64,000 nucleotides of DNA from Cheiracanthium punctorium (GCA_038373885.1 JAWZYV010001850.1:1-64000); one strand, 5' to 3'; numbered from the stretch's first letter, positions 11,174-20,941 are shown. A program made the numbers and translations. Notes: generated by a model not told the origin, from the letters alone.

Positions 11174-12721
11174 ATGTCTTTGCTTGAATCGATCGAAAAT
11201 AACTTTAACATTGAATACACTCCCGAGTTTTATACTCAAAGTGATGCCGATGTGTTGCTGCAAGAAATAATACAATTGCCTTTAGATGTAAAGCCTCTGC
11301 AAAGTATTGAAAAGAAAATTTCCCCCGAGTTTTATACTGAAAGTGATGTTGACGTGCTACAGCAAGAATTGTTTCAGTTACCCCTGCAAAGTAGTGAAAA
11401 GAAAATTTCCTCGACCCGTAAAGTAATTACTTTTGCTGATGAAGGAATCAATTACAGTTTACCTGGAGCAACAGTCTATGTTTACTCTTGGATACCCATT
11501 TTGCAAAAAATACGTGAAGATCTACAGAAAGTGACAAATTATGAATTTAATATGGTGCAAGTGAACTTTGGCTCTGAAGAACAACCTAAAATTGAAGACG
11601 GCAACTACGAAGATTTTAATCTAGACCTATCATCAGGTGTATGCATTCTAAGTTTTGGATCTAAACGAACTTTGGATTTTAAACCAGCGAACTGTGAAAC
11701 CGCTACCATTAAATTAGAACATGGCTCAATGTGTAAGATATATCCCCCAACCAACAAACTTTTAACGCATGGTATTCCTTCTGAACCTTATGTGACAGAC
11801 CCACACATTAACCTAACATTTGCCAAAATGTACATTTATGAGCCTTCCCCGAAAAGGGCAAAGTTGGAAAATTGGACGGACGATCTTTACCATAGCTTAT
11901 ATGCTTCTGTAAATAGTACATGGCACTTGGAAAGACTTATCTACGTTTCACTTCACGATGAAAGAACTGACTTGAAGATTTATATTAGACAATTTATTCA
12001 GAATACCCAATTAGACTATATACCAACCGGTCAGGGAGTCGTGATGAACCCTTCCACATGGATCGAATTTATTGTAAAACTATTAGATTTTAATATAGGT
12101 CATAGCAATAGCTCTTTTATTTGTAATAATCAATTATCTGTATTTAATGATGATGGAAAATGCATCTTACAACAAATTTACAAAACCGGAGATTCATTCT
12201 CGTTAAATCCAATTTCCTTAACACTTTTAAATGATCAAGTAAAAAAACTTTGCGAAATGAGAAATGAAATATTGGAATGCATTTTAAAAACGCTATATAC
12301 GACGACCCTACCCCATTTAATTTTAAAATTAAAGCCGCAAAAATGTAACCGTGAACCCCATTGTACTTATGATGAGGCTAAACAACAATTAATGGATATA
12401 GTACATCAGGAAATTTTTAAAAACATAGGCCGGGTTCAGGATCATCCTTCGCAAAGGATACATGCTTGCTCGAATAGAACACATGTTGATGAGAGAGAGG
12501 GTCTTATAAGTAGTAAAGCATGGTTTATGGTCGACATGACGTATATTGCAAGAGAGATATGCGAGAAAAAATGCACATGTATTTATGACGGAGAATTTTT
12601 TTCAAACATTTTCATTGAAGACTATATGAAGTATCTTCAAAATGTGCTATTTAATACATTTTTTCAACCGTTTTCAGATTTTGCTAATTCTAAGGATGGC
12701 AAAACATGTGTAATTATGTGA
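11174..12721 (+). CDS. AlkB-like/PC4-like protein with NLS and CaaX box, left arm copy
   Basis: 515 codons from ATG at 11174 (context AAAATGT); the open frame extends eight codons further back to 11150, but that would start at TTG. Residues 17-37 and 50-71 are a tandem duplicate, (S/T)PEFYTxSDxDVL..E..QLPL, resembling the N-terminal segment of AlkB homologues. Residues 82-223 resemble ALKBH2: DEGINYSLPG, W106-IP, a FNMV strand, LSFGSKR, LxHGSM, PTN...H199-GIP, INLTF. The HxD iron ligands align with Gly143 and Tyr145, and the two 2-oxoglutarate arginines with His211 and Ala217, so it is probably not a dioxygenase. PSPKRAKLE (224-232) resembles the Myc nuclear localisation signal. Residues 256-306 (IYIRQFI...PTGQGVVMNPSTW) resemble the ssDNA-binding PC4 domain. 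It ends in CVIM, a CaaX box. No introns; AATAAA at 12920. Confidence 0.85.
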   Translation: MSLLESIENNFNIEYTPEFYTQSDADVLLQEIIQLPLDVKPLQSIEKKISPEFYTESDVDVLQQELFQLPLQSSEKKISSTRKVITFADEGINYSLPGATVYVYSWIPILQKIREDLQKVTNYEFNMVQVNFGSEEQPKIEDGNYEDFNLDLSSGVCILSFGSKRTLDFKPANCETATIKLEHGSMCKIYPPTNKLLTHGIPSEPYVTDPHINLTFAKMYIYEPSPKRAKLENWTDDLYHSLYASVNSTWHLERLIYVSLHDERTDLKIYIRQFIQNTQLDYIPTGQGVVMNPSTWIEFIVKLLDFNIGHSNSSFICNNQLSVFNDDGKCILQQIYKTGDSFSLNPISLTLLNDQVKKLCEMRNEILECILKTLYTTTLPHLILKLKPQKCNREPHCTYDEAKQQLMDIVHQEIFKNIGRVQDHPSQRIHACSNRTHVDEREGLISSKAWFMVDMTYIAREICEKKCTCIYDGEFFSNIFIEDYMKYLQNVLFNTFFQPFSDFANSKDGKTCVIM

Positions 12722-12919
12722 TGTTATTGGTGTATAACTAGTATTGCAATTGTAAAAAAAAAAATTAAAACCATTGTGATTATGTAGAAAAGGCATGCTT
12801 GCTTCTACAACAGTAAGATATTACTGACTTGTGCATGCTTAGTTAAAGAATACTCATTGAAAAGTTATTATTTTCTTAATTGTGTAAATAGTTTGTGTAA
12901 TTTAAAATATATTTTTGTA

Positions 12920-12925
12920 AATAAA
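12920..12925 (+). terminator. Polyadenylation signal AATAAA, left arm gene
   Basis: AATAAA lies about 200 bp after the stop codon of the 515-aa gene and is followed by a T/G-rich stretch (TTTTCTGTGTTTTCTTTATGTGTATGTG) in pieces consistent with a downstream element. The mirror site is 15099-15104. Confidence 0.5.
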
Positions 12926-13627
12926 TAAGTTTAAATACGAAAACTTTTCTGTGTTTTCTTTATGTGTATGTGTGTGTTGATTACTTGCAATATAAAAATT
13001 TATAAAATTTTACTGAAGCAAAAAGTGGTAAAGTTAACATACTTGGTCAAGATTTAAGGTTCTCGTGTCGTGTTTTATACTTATCTTTTATACACTACAA
13101 GGTAAAAAGTTACAAATTTAACAAAATTTATTGAAGCATGTACTATGGAAACATTAATCTACTACATAGAAATAAAATGTTCTGATTAAAATCATAAACT
13201 TAAGTGTAATAGGTAAATTGAGTTACATGAGAATTCACAAAGTATTAATTTTTTTATAAAATGAACTTGGCTAAAAAAGTAAGTTTCCATAATTTTATAA
13301 CTTAATCGATTTTACATGTTTTTCAAAAATAAAGTTAAGTGAGATAAAGAAACTTAGAATTTTTAAATAAAGATTTTTTGAGGTATTCTTTAATGTAAAG
13401 ATCTTACCACATTTTACTTGAAGTAACAGAATATTTTAAATCAGACACTATGTTTTTAAAACATCAGAGTATTAACTTAGCATATTTTTATTAAGTAATG
13501 GGCTTGAATATTTTTATAAGAAATATCAACTAAGTGCACATATTACACATTTTACTGATTAAGATGGTTATGCTTACAAATTTTAAATAAATATGCTCTT
13601 ACTTTTATACATGTTACTTGTTCAAAC

Positions 13628-14204
13628 TAAGTGTACTTTTGATTTGTATACGTTTATGAGTTCTCATAAGTTATGAAATTATTTCTCGAAAGGAACTTAG
13701 CTATTAGAACTTTGTAAATTTTGTAGAAGTAGTATGCTTAACATGTTTTTCATGAAATGGATTTAAATTTGGTATAGAAATAATCAGTTATTTTTGCATA
13801 GATGTATAAACTTATCTTTATGTAAACCATAACTAATTAAAAGTAACATAATTTATGTCTATACAAAGTGAGGGACTTAAACTATTTTTCAGAATTATCA
13901 AGTAAAGGATTTTACAAAATACTTAGTAAACTGCATTAATAGATTGTAAGTTGTAATTTTTTTCTGTTAGAAGTTTTGCACATTGCTATATTTTATGTTC
14001 TGATAAGTCGTTGAATATATTCTTTAAATAAACTAACAGATCTGTACTTTGAAAATTTCATTGAAGTGTTGAACTTTGGTATTTTTCGAATGTTACGAAC
14101 TTGATACATTTTTTCTGAAGTGCTAGATATGTGAAATTGTCTTTTTAGAAACATTGAATTATTCAACTTAGTACATTTCAGTTACTCTTTCAAGATAACG
14201 GACT
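13628..14204. other. Palindrome-centre segment present on one side only
   Basis: AT-rich, non-coding. The segment lies between the end of the paired left arm and the inner hairpin and has no mirror copy. At the equivalent place on the right only 7 bases (14390-14396) separate the hairpin from the arm. The simplest reading is a deletion of about 570 bp from the right side. Confidence 0.7.
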
Positions 14205-14389
14205 TAGAATTTTTTTACAAATAGCAAGCTAGTAACTTGCTAAACGTGCTTCTTGCAAATATTTTTAAATACTGTTCTTAAAAATTATCAAAGTTGTAAC
14301 TACTAAAAAGAAATAAACAAATTAAAAAAATAATAAATTAAGTATTTAAAAATATTTGCAAGAAGCTTGCTATTTGTAAAAAAATTCTA
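14205..14389. repeat. Inner hairpin marking the original palindrome centre
   Basis: The left stem 14205-14273 (TAGAATTTTTTTACAAATAG ... AAATATTTTTAAATACT) pairs with 14341-14389. A 67-bp AT-rich loop lies between, and one extra segment of about 20 bp (14230-14249) sits in the left stem. The stem is centred near 14307, whereas the outer arms are centred near 14012; the 590-bp difference in mirror sums equals the one-sided 570 bp plus the 20-bp indel. So this is the continuation of the same palindrome. Confidence 0.75.
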
Positions 14390-15098
14390 ATTAAAGTTTT
14401 GAACAAGTAACATGTATAAAAGTAAGAGCATATTTATTTAAAATTTGTAAGCATAACCATCTTAATCAGTAAAATGTGTAATATGTGCACTTAGTTGATA
14501 TTTCTTATAAAAATATTCAAGCCCATTACTTAATAAAAATATGCTAAGTTAATACTCTGATGTTTTAAAAACATAGTGTCTGATTTAAAATATTCTGTTA
14601 CTTCAAGTAAAATGTGGTAAGATCTTTACATTAAAGAATACCTCAAAAAATCTTTATTTAAAAATTCTAAGTTTCTTTATCTCACTTAACTTTATTTTTG
14701 AAAAACATGTAAAATCGATTAAGTTATAAAATTATGGAAACTTACTTTTTTAGCCAAGTTCATTTTATAAAAAAATTAATACTTTGTGAATTCTCATGTA
14801 ACTCAATTTACCTATTACACTTAAGTTTATGATTTTAATCAGAACATTTTATTTCTATGTAGTAGATTAATGTTTCCATAGTACATGCTTCAATAAATTT
14901 TGTTAAATTTGTAACTTTTTACCTTGTAGTGTATAAAAGATAAGTATAAAACACGACACGAGAACCTTAAATCTTGACCAAGTATGTTAACTTTACCACT
15001 TTTTGCTTCAGTAAAATTTTATAAATTTTTATATTGCAAGTAATCAACACACACATACACATAAAGAAAACACAGAAAAGTTTTCGTATTTAAACTTA

Positions 15099-15104
15099 TT
15101 TATT
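15099..15104 (-). terminator. Polyadenylation signal AATAAA, right arm gene
   Basis: TTTATT on the + strand (AATAAA on the - strand) about 200 bp beyond the stop codon, the mirror of 12920-12925. The two genes are therefore convergent, with their 3' ends about 2.2 kb apart across the palindrome centre. Confidence 0.5.
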
Positions 15105-15302
15105 TACAAAAATATATTTTAAATTACACAAACTATTTACACAATTAAGAAAATAATAACTTTTCAATGAGTATTCTTTAACTAAGCATGCACAAGTCAG
15201 TAATATCTTACTGTTGTAGAAGCAAGCATGCCTTTTCTACATAATCACAATGGTTTTAATTTTTTTTTTTACAATTGCAATACTAGTTATACACCAATAA
15301 CA

Positions 15303-16850
15303 TCACATAATTACACATGTTTTGCCATCCTTAGAATTAGCAAAATCTGAAAACGGTTGAAAAAATGTATTAAATAGCACATTTTGAAGATACTTCATAT
15401 AGTCTTCAATGAAAATGTTTGAAAAAAATTCTCCGTCATAAATACATGTGCATTTTTTCTCGCATATCTCTCTTGCAATATACGTCATGTCGACCATAAA
15501 CCATGCTTTACTACTTATAAGACCCTCTCTCTCATCAACATGTGTTCTATTCGAGCAAGCATGTATCCTTTGCGAAGGATGATCCTGAACCCGGCCTATG
15601 TTTTTAAAAATTTCCTGATGTACTATATCCATTAATTGTTGTTTAGCCTCATCATAAGTACAATGGGGTTCACGGTTACATTTTTGCGGCTTTAATTTTA
15701 AAATTAAATGGGGTAGGGTCGTCGTATATAGCGTTTTTAAAATGCATTCCAATATTTCATTTCTCATTTCGCAAAGTTTTTTTACTTGATCATTTAAAAG
15801 TGTTAAGGAAATTGGATTTAACGAGAATGAATCTCCGGTTTTGTAAATTTGTTGTAAGATGCATTTTCCATCATCATTAAATACAGATAATTGATTATTA
15901 CAAATAAAAGAGCTATTGCTATGACCTATATTAAAATCTAATAGTTTTACAATAAATTCGATCCATGTGGAAGGGTTCATCACGACTCCCTGACCGGTTG
16001 GTATATAGTCTAATTGGGTATTCTGAATAAATTGTCTAATATAAATCTTCAAGTCAGTTCTTTCATCGTGAAGTGAAACGTAGATAAGTCTTTCCAAGTG
16101 CCATGTACTATTTACAGAAGCATATAAGCTATGGTAAAGATCGTCCGTCCAATTTTCCAACTTTGCCCTTTTCGGGGAAGGCTCATAAATGTACATTTTG
16201 GCAAATGTTAGGTTAATGTGTGGGTCTGTCACATAAGGTTCAGAAGGAATACCATGCGTTAAAAGTTTGTTGGTTGGGGGATATATCTTACACATTGAGC
16301 CATGTTCTAATTTAATGGTAGCGGTTTCACAGTTCGCTGGTTTAAAATCCAAAGTTCGTTTAGATCCAAAACTTAGAATGCATACACCTGATGATAGGTC
16401 TAGATTAAAATCTTCGTAGTTGCCGTCTTCAATTTTAGGTTGTTCTTCAGAGCCAAAGTTCACTTGCACCATATTAAATTCATAATTTGTCACTTTCTGT
16501 AGATCTTCACGTATTTTTTGCAAAATGGGTATCCAAGAGTAAACATAGACTGTTGCTCCAGGTAAACTGTAATTGATTCCTTCATCAGCAAAAGTAATTA
16601 CTTTACGGGTCGAGGAAATTTTCTTTTCACTACTTTGCAGGGGTAACTGAAACAATTCTTGCTGTAGCACGTCAACATCACTTTCAGTATAAAACTCGGG
16701 GGAAATTTTCTTTTCAATACTTTGCAGAGGCTTTACATCTAAAGGCAATTGTATTATTTCTTGCAGCAACACATCGGCATCACTTTGAGTATAAAACTCG
16801 GGAGTGTATTCAATGTTAAAGTTATTTTCGATCGATTCAAGCAAAGACAT
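15303..16850 (-). CDS. AlkB-like/PC4-like protein with NLS and CaaX box, right arm copy
   Basis: Second copy of the 515-codon gene, convergent with the first; the ATG is at 16850-16848 on the minus strand. The translated protein is identical to the left copy across all 515 residues, with the same duplicated N-terminal motif, ligand-poor AlkB-like region, PSPKRAKLE signal, PC4-like region, a cysteine-bearing C-terminal third (C391, C397, C463, C467, C469; metal binding possible but unproven) and the terminal CVIM. Perfect identity in an otherwise slightly diverged palindrome means either recent origin, gene conversion between arms, or selection. Neighbours and upstream motifs mirror those of the left copy. 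I do not recognise a named gene for the whole fusion. Confidence 0.85.
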   Translation of the reverse strand: MSLLESIENNFNIEYTPEFYTQSDADVLLQEIIQLPLDVKPLQSIEKKISPEFYTESDVDVLQQELFQLPLQSSEKKISSTRKVITFADEGINYSLPGATVYVYSWIPILQKIREDLQKVTNYEFNMVQVNFGSEEQPKIEDGNYEDFNLDLSSGVCILSFGSKRTLDFKPANCETATIKLEHGSMCKIYPPTNKLLTHGIPSEPYVTDPHINLTFAKMYIYEPSPKRAKLENWTDDLYHSLYASVNSTWHLERLIYVSLHDERTDLKIYIRQFIQNTQLDYIPTGQGVVMNPSTWIEFIVKLLDFNIGHSNSSFICNNQLSVFNDDGKCILQQIYKTGDSFSLNPISLTLLNDQVKKLCEMRNEILECILKTLYTTTLPHLILKLKPQKCNREPHCTYDEAKQQLMDIVHQEIFKNIGRVQDHPSQRIHACSNRTHVDEREGLISSKAWFMVDMTYIAREICEKKCTCIYDGEFFSNIFIEDYMKYLQNVLFNTFFQPFSDFANSKDGKTCVIM

Positions 16851-17244
16851 TTTTGAAACTCGGTGAAAAATCAATTAAAACACACGTCTTAAGTATAGGC
16901 GCACACAGTGTAAAGAGAGTCTCGCAACACACACCTGGCCACTTTATCTAACTAAAATGTCTCTATACGGATTCTTTAAAAAATCACGTGATTACCCAAG
17001 CGCCCTCTACCTTCCTCAACCCTGTAGATATTGCATCATCTAACTTGTCTTAGCCTGTTACAGAGAGTTGCCACTCAATGTACATCCTGCCAGAAACCTA
17101 CCGGATATTCAATCAACACAGATTTGCTCACGTCACTATCACGTGTCTTCTGCGCATGTCACTTCCTTATCTCTTATCTGATCTGTGATACCTGATAAGA
17201 GAAAATCAGTTGCCGTTAAATTTGTAGAGTTTGTAGGTTGGGCG
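16851..17244 (-). promoter_or_regulatory. Upstream region of the 515-aa gene, right arm
   Basis: Exact mirror of 10780-11173 by eye, with the same paired GATA-like motifs and two CACGTG E-boxes (at 16985-16990 and 17140-17145). Function inferred only. Confidence 0.45.
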
Positions 17245-17403
17245 TAGGTAAGTTCTCCTGCAACGGGTACCCAAGAATACTTTAGCCGTGCAAACAGATG
17301 TTTTGTCCGCATGTAACAAGAGTGTTGTCCGGTATTTTTCAGGTATTATAATTGCTTATATTTTTTCTGATATATGTTGTGATTAGCTATCTTTTAGAGT
17401 AAT

Positions 17404-17724
17404 CAGTTTAATTTATTAACAGGTTTTCATTAATAATTTCAGTTTATGACTTTATTAAAAAAATTTTAGTTTATTATTGTAAAAATTGTTTTAGTTTATG
17501 AATTTATTAAATAAAAATTTTAGTTTATTATTGTAAAAAATTGTTTTAAACAATAAGTTTAGTTTATGCATTTATTAAAAGGATGTCTATGTAAAATTTA
17601 AGTCTATAAAAAAAATTTTGATATGTTTAATTTATTAACAAGTTTTAATTAATAATTTTAGTTTATGGCTTTATTAAATAAAAATTTTAGTTTATTATTC
17701 TAAAAATTGTTTTAAACAATAATT
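17404..17724 (-). repeat. Minisatellite 3, right arm
   Basis: Mirror of 10300-10620, made of TTTAGTTTATTATT-type units. Confidence 0.75.
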
Positions 17725-18082
17725 TTAATACCTATTTTATACGTGAATACTCATTCATCTGCAATGCCTATAATTTATTACTGTTATTTATCAAAACTTA
17801 ACAAAAATAATTTGCTTTAGTACAATGATCTTTGCTAATTGTTTCACAGAAATTAATTTAATGATTCATTATTTTCCTAAACTACGTAAAATATATTAAT
17901 CGTTGTAGCTTAACTTTGATATTTGAATTTAGGATATAATGTCGATCAGAAGAATAATCATAATGTATTTAATACATGTTCAATAGATATCCTATACAAA
18001 GTTCCAATGCGTTTGTAAAAATTAGATCATGTTTTTATGTAGTAAACATCTTCATCCATAAGTCCCCATTTTTGAACGTAGA

Positions 18083-18309
18083 ATGAAACACGTGTCCCCA
18101 CAATTCGATATTCCCCTAGCACCCTCCCTGGTTTTATCTTATCGGCAAACTGGCCAACTCTTATTGTACCGGCTCTGTAGAGCCTCAAGGCACTTTTTTA
18201 TCTCAATTTCTGTTATCAGCAATATGGCCAGCACGTGGATTTTACTTATGCTGTGGATATATTTGCGAATATTTTTATTATTTTCACCTCTCGCGTGTAC
18301 AAGTACAGG
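18083..18309 (+). CDS. Possible first coding exon with signal peptide, right arm copy
   Basis: Mirror of 9715-9941. The exon reads into GTAAGTG with the donor GT at 18310-18311. The better start is the ATG at 18224 (AATATGG context), giving about 29 residues dominated by ILLMLWIYLRIFLLF, a signal peptide or membrane anchor. Downstream, TATTTCAG ending at 18770 and TCTTGCTAG ending about 18867 are possible acceptors; the segment after the latter stays open for 14 codons before a stop and is followed by another donor-like GTAAGT near 18929. Nothing here resembles a known Maverick protein. It could also be chance. Confidence 0.35.
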
Positions 18310-19442
18310 GTAAGTGTAATATTTTCTATTATTTTAGTTACATATAAGTTGATACCGTAATTCTAATTGAAAATAATTATGCGGTTCTTATAGTTTGCAC
18401 TTTTGATGTGTTGTAATTTTAAGTATGATTTTTTTGTTAATGTATGTTTTTCTGTATTTTGGTGTTTTGCGAAATTTTTAGTGGGTAATCCAGTGTAATT
18501 AATATTAATAGCATTATCGGTAGAAGTACTTTATGCCGTTTGTATACAAAAACTGGGGTTTGAGGGCTTTCTCCTAATAGAAAATAAGGCATGCACGGTA
18601 TTTCAGTAAATTCTAACTAAGATTAAATTTTCGCTTGCTAACTAATTTTATCCTACATAAAATAGCATTGTGAATCTGGTAAATTGTTATAAGAAAAAAA
18701 AATTACTTTTAAAGCGTTTAATATCTTCAAATGTGTTTTGTTTTTAGTGTCAAAATAATATACCTATTTCAGCATATGATGGTATTAAGAATGAATGAAA
18801 ATGTGCTAGTTGGACCGGGAATTAGGGATAATGTATTTTAAATCATTATTCGATTTTCCGGTCTTGCTAGCCGTATAGATGTTGGTACTTTGTCCAGAGA
18901 CTCGAAGATTTAGCACGATCTCCCTTCACGTAAGTAAAAACCTTGTATTTTTTAGTTTAAGTAATGATTTGTGATTTAAACTATCTAAGTATTGAAAGAT
19001 ATTTTATGTACATGCAATTGTGCTAAAACGGATCTTCAATTTTTATTTCCAATAGTTCAACTTTCTAACAATAGTACTATCTAGTCTAAAAGTTTGTGCT
19101 AGTTATGCTCACCTTTCTATAAAATAGGTTAAGTGCATACCACTCAAAAGGTTGATTCATGCATAAAATTATGCTTTCATAGTCAAAGTGAAATGAGTGT
19201 TGCACATAAATAATCTAACTCGTATCGTATTGAAATTCTATAAATCAAGTTATACTACTTGGGATATACAGTAAAAAAATGTTTTGTAGGATTAATAAAA
19301 ATGCCATTTTTCCCTCTAATTGATCTATAGAAAATATAAACTAGTATAATCGTTGCCTAAGATTTATCAAAAATGTGTGGGTAAGAAAAAATGTTTAGAT
19401 TAATACTTTGTTTGTTTGTGCTTTAAGGTAAACCTGCACGCG

Positions 19443-19515
19443 GGGGTATCTGCCTAGGATGAGGGGTGCCTTGGTAGGAAGACTTTCTAAGGGGATCTAA
19501 CGCGTATTCATGCAT
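19443..19515 (+). repeat. Diverged SINE tail relic, right arm
   Basis: GTATCTGCCTAGGATGAGG ... ACGCGTATTCATG, the mirror of 8508-8585 and about 70% similar by eye to the SINE-like copies near 58825 and 59042. Confidence 0.5.
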
Positions 19516-19737
19516 TTCGTATACGAAAACTTGAGTTTTGGGGGATATATGGCTAAAGTGATTTTCTCGCAATAGAAAATAAGACTATATCCAAATCATT
19601 ATTTGTAAAATCTGTAGGTACTAAAATCTTTCTATGGTATAATTTTCTCACTTGCCTAACAGTAGATTAAATTTGTAGAAAATGTATGGGTATTCTAAAT
19701 CCTACTTTAATGTTAAACGGCTACTTAACAAAAATAC

Positions 19738-20298
19738 GGTATACAAAAAATTAAAACTCTTGATTAAATTTTTTTTTTTTTCTTGATAAATTAAAAACAC
19801 TTGATTAAAATTTTTTCCTGATAAATTAAAAACATTTGATTAAAAAAATATTTGTTGTAAAATTATTTCACTTAAAATTAAAACTTGGTTTAAAAAATAA
19901 AAATAAATTAACTCTTGATTAAAAAAAATTTTGTTGTAAAATTAATTAAAAAAATTTGTTGTAAAATTATTTAACTTAAAATTAAAACTTGGTAAAAAAA
20001 ATATTTGTTGTAAAATTATTTCACTTAAAATTAAAACTTGGTAAAAAATATTTGTTGTAAAATTAAAACTTGGTAAAAAATATTTGTTGTAAAATTATTT
20101 AACTAAAAATTAAAACTTGGTTAAAAAAATATTTGTTGTAAAATTATTAACTTAAAATTAAAACTCTTGATTAAAAATAAATTTAGAAAAATATTTAACT
20201 TAAAATTAAAACTTGTTTAAAAAATAAATTAATTCTTGATTAAAAAAATATTTGTTGTAAAATTACTTATTTAACTTAAAATTAAAGTTCGTAGGCCT
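19738..20298 (-). repeat. Minisatellite 2, right arm
   Basis: Mirror of 7730-8290: repeated ATATTTGTTGTAAAATTA and ACTTAAAATTAAAACTT units. Confidence 0.8.
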
Positions 20299-20547
20299 CC
20301 TGGGGATGTTGTTCATTTCTTTGCTCCACATAGTTAATTATTATTTAAAGAAACAAAAACAACAACGCGTCTGCTGTGCTACGCCCTGTCTCCATTCATG
20401 CGAGGCTAGCGTGACGTGGAAAAGCATAGTAAGAATTTTTATTTGAAATGAGGCGGTAGACGAATTCTACCGGGCGGCTGGTGGGTCCTCATTTTATAAT
20501 AATATTTTTTATTTCAGGTTTAGATCATATAGCTTATTTAAAATTAT

Positions 20548-20788
20548 GTCAAAGTCTCTTATTTTGATACTAAATGTTAAAGTCCCTTATTTTTCATGAG
20601 AGAATGCATCGCAATCTGAAAATTTTTTCCAAGTCCTCTTATTTGAGAAATATGTCACAATCTGAAAATTTTTCCAAGTACCCTTATTTCAAAAATATCT
20701 TAAAGTCTGAAAAAATTACAAGTCCCCTTATTTGAAAAATATGTCACAATCTGAAAAAAATTACAAGTACCCTTATCTGAAAAAAAGG
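20548..20788 (-). repeat. Subterminal minisatellite 1, right arm
   Basis: Mirror of 7240-7480, with AAGTxCCCTTATTT and GTCACAATCTGAAAA motifs in tandem. Confidence 0.75.
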
Positions 20789-20941
20789 AAAAAAATTCTT
20801 ATCAACCCTTTCCAACTTCCTCTCCCCACATCCGGTCCGACCACGCCCCCCTTCCCCGCTCAGCCTAGGGAAAGCACCTGTACGGCGTACCGGCGAATTA
20901 ACATGGTACCGGCTGAGGTGAACTGTCATTTATCTACTACT

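Larger units (their letters stand above)
7087..13627 (+). repeat. Left arm of the palindrome (6.5-kb inverted repeat)
   Basis: Every landmark has a mirror partner in the right arm: gene 11174-12721 with 15303-16850, signal-peptide exon 9715-9941 with 18083-18309, and the minisatellites. Mirror coordinates sum to 28028 at the tips and 28024 further in, so net indels total only a few bases. The last paired bases are at about 13627, after which the arm continues into DNA absent from the other side. Confidence 0.9.
7087..20941. mobile_element. Giant palindromic Maverick/Polinton-like element
   Basis: The element is 13,855 bp, starts AGTAGTAGATAAATG and ends with the reverse complement CATTTATCTACTACT. 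Both flanks carry AACACT, a 6-bp target duplication. The 3-bp tandem repeat at the tips (AGT-AGT-AG) and the AG...CT ends match known Maverick/Polinton termini, where slide-back during protein-primed replication is thought to make such repeats. Unlike ordinary family members (15-20 kb, TIRs of 0.1-1 kb) nearly the whole element is inverted repeat: 7087-13627 pairs with 14397-20941. No polymerase B, integrase, ATPase, protease or capsid frame is present. Each arm carries one 515-aa gene. It therefore looks non-autonomous, perhaps a head-to-head snap-back derivative moved by enzymes from elsewhere. Termini and duplication are seen directly; family placement rests on them. Confidence 0.8.
14397..20941 (-). 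repeat. Right arm of the palindrome (6.5-kb inverted repeat)
   Basis: Reverse complement of the left arm. By eye the segment mirroring 9950-13627 shows no difference. Scattered substitutions and 1-bp indels occur in the part mirroring about 8340-9110, plus one substitution near 18110 (Asp instead of Gly in the small exon). These arm-specific differences show the two arms were read as separate sequences. Confidence 0.9.

Noticed and set aside
12300..12721. A metal-binding zinc domain in the C-terminal third of the 515-aa protein
   Set aside because: C391/C397 and C463/C467/C469 with nearby His residues are suggestive, but the spacing matches no zinc-finger family I know. Left as a remark only.
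7087..20941. The palindrome as an assembly or sequencing fold-back artefact
   Set aside because: A fold-back read would give two identical arms with no matching direct repeat at the unique edges. Here AACACT is duplicated exactly at both edges, the flanks differ, the arms carry their own substitutions and indels, and the centre is asymmetric. Long-read confirmation would still settle it.
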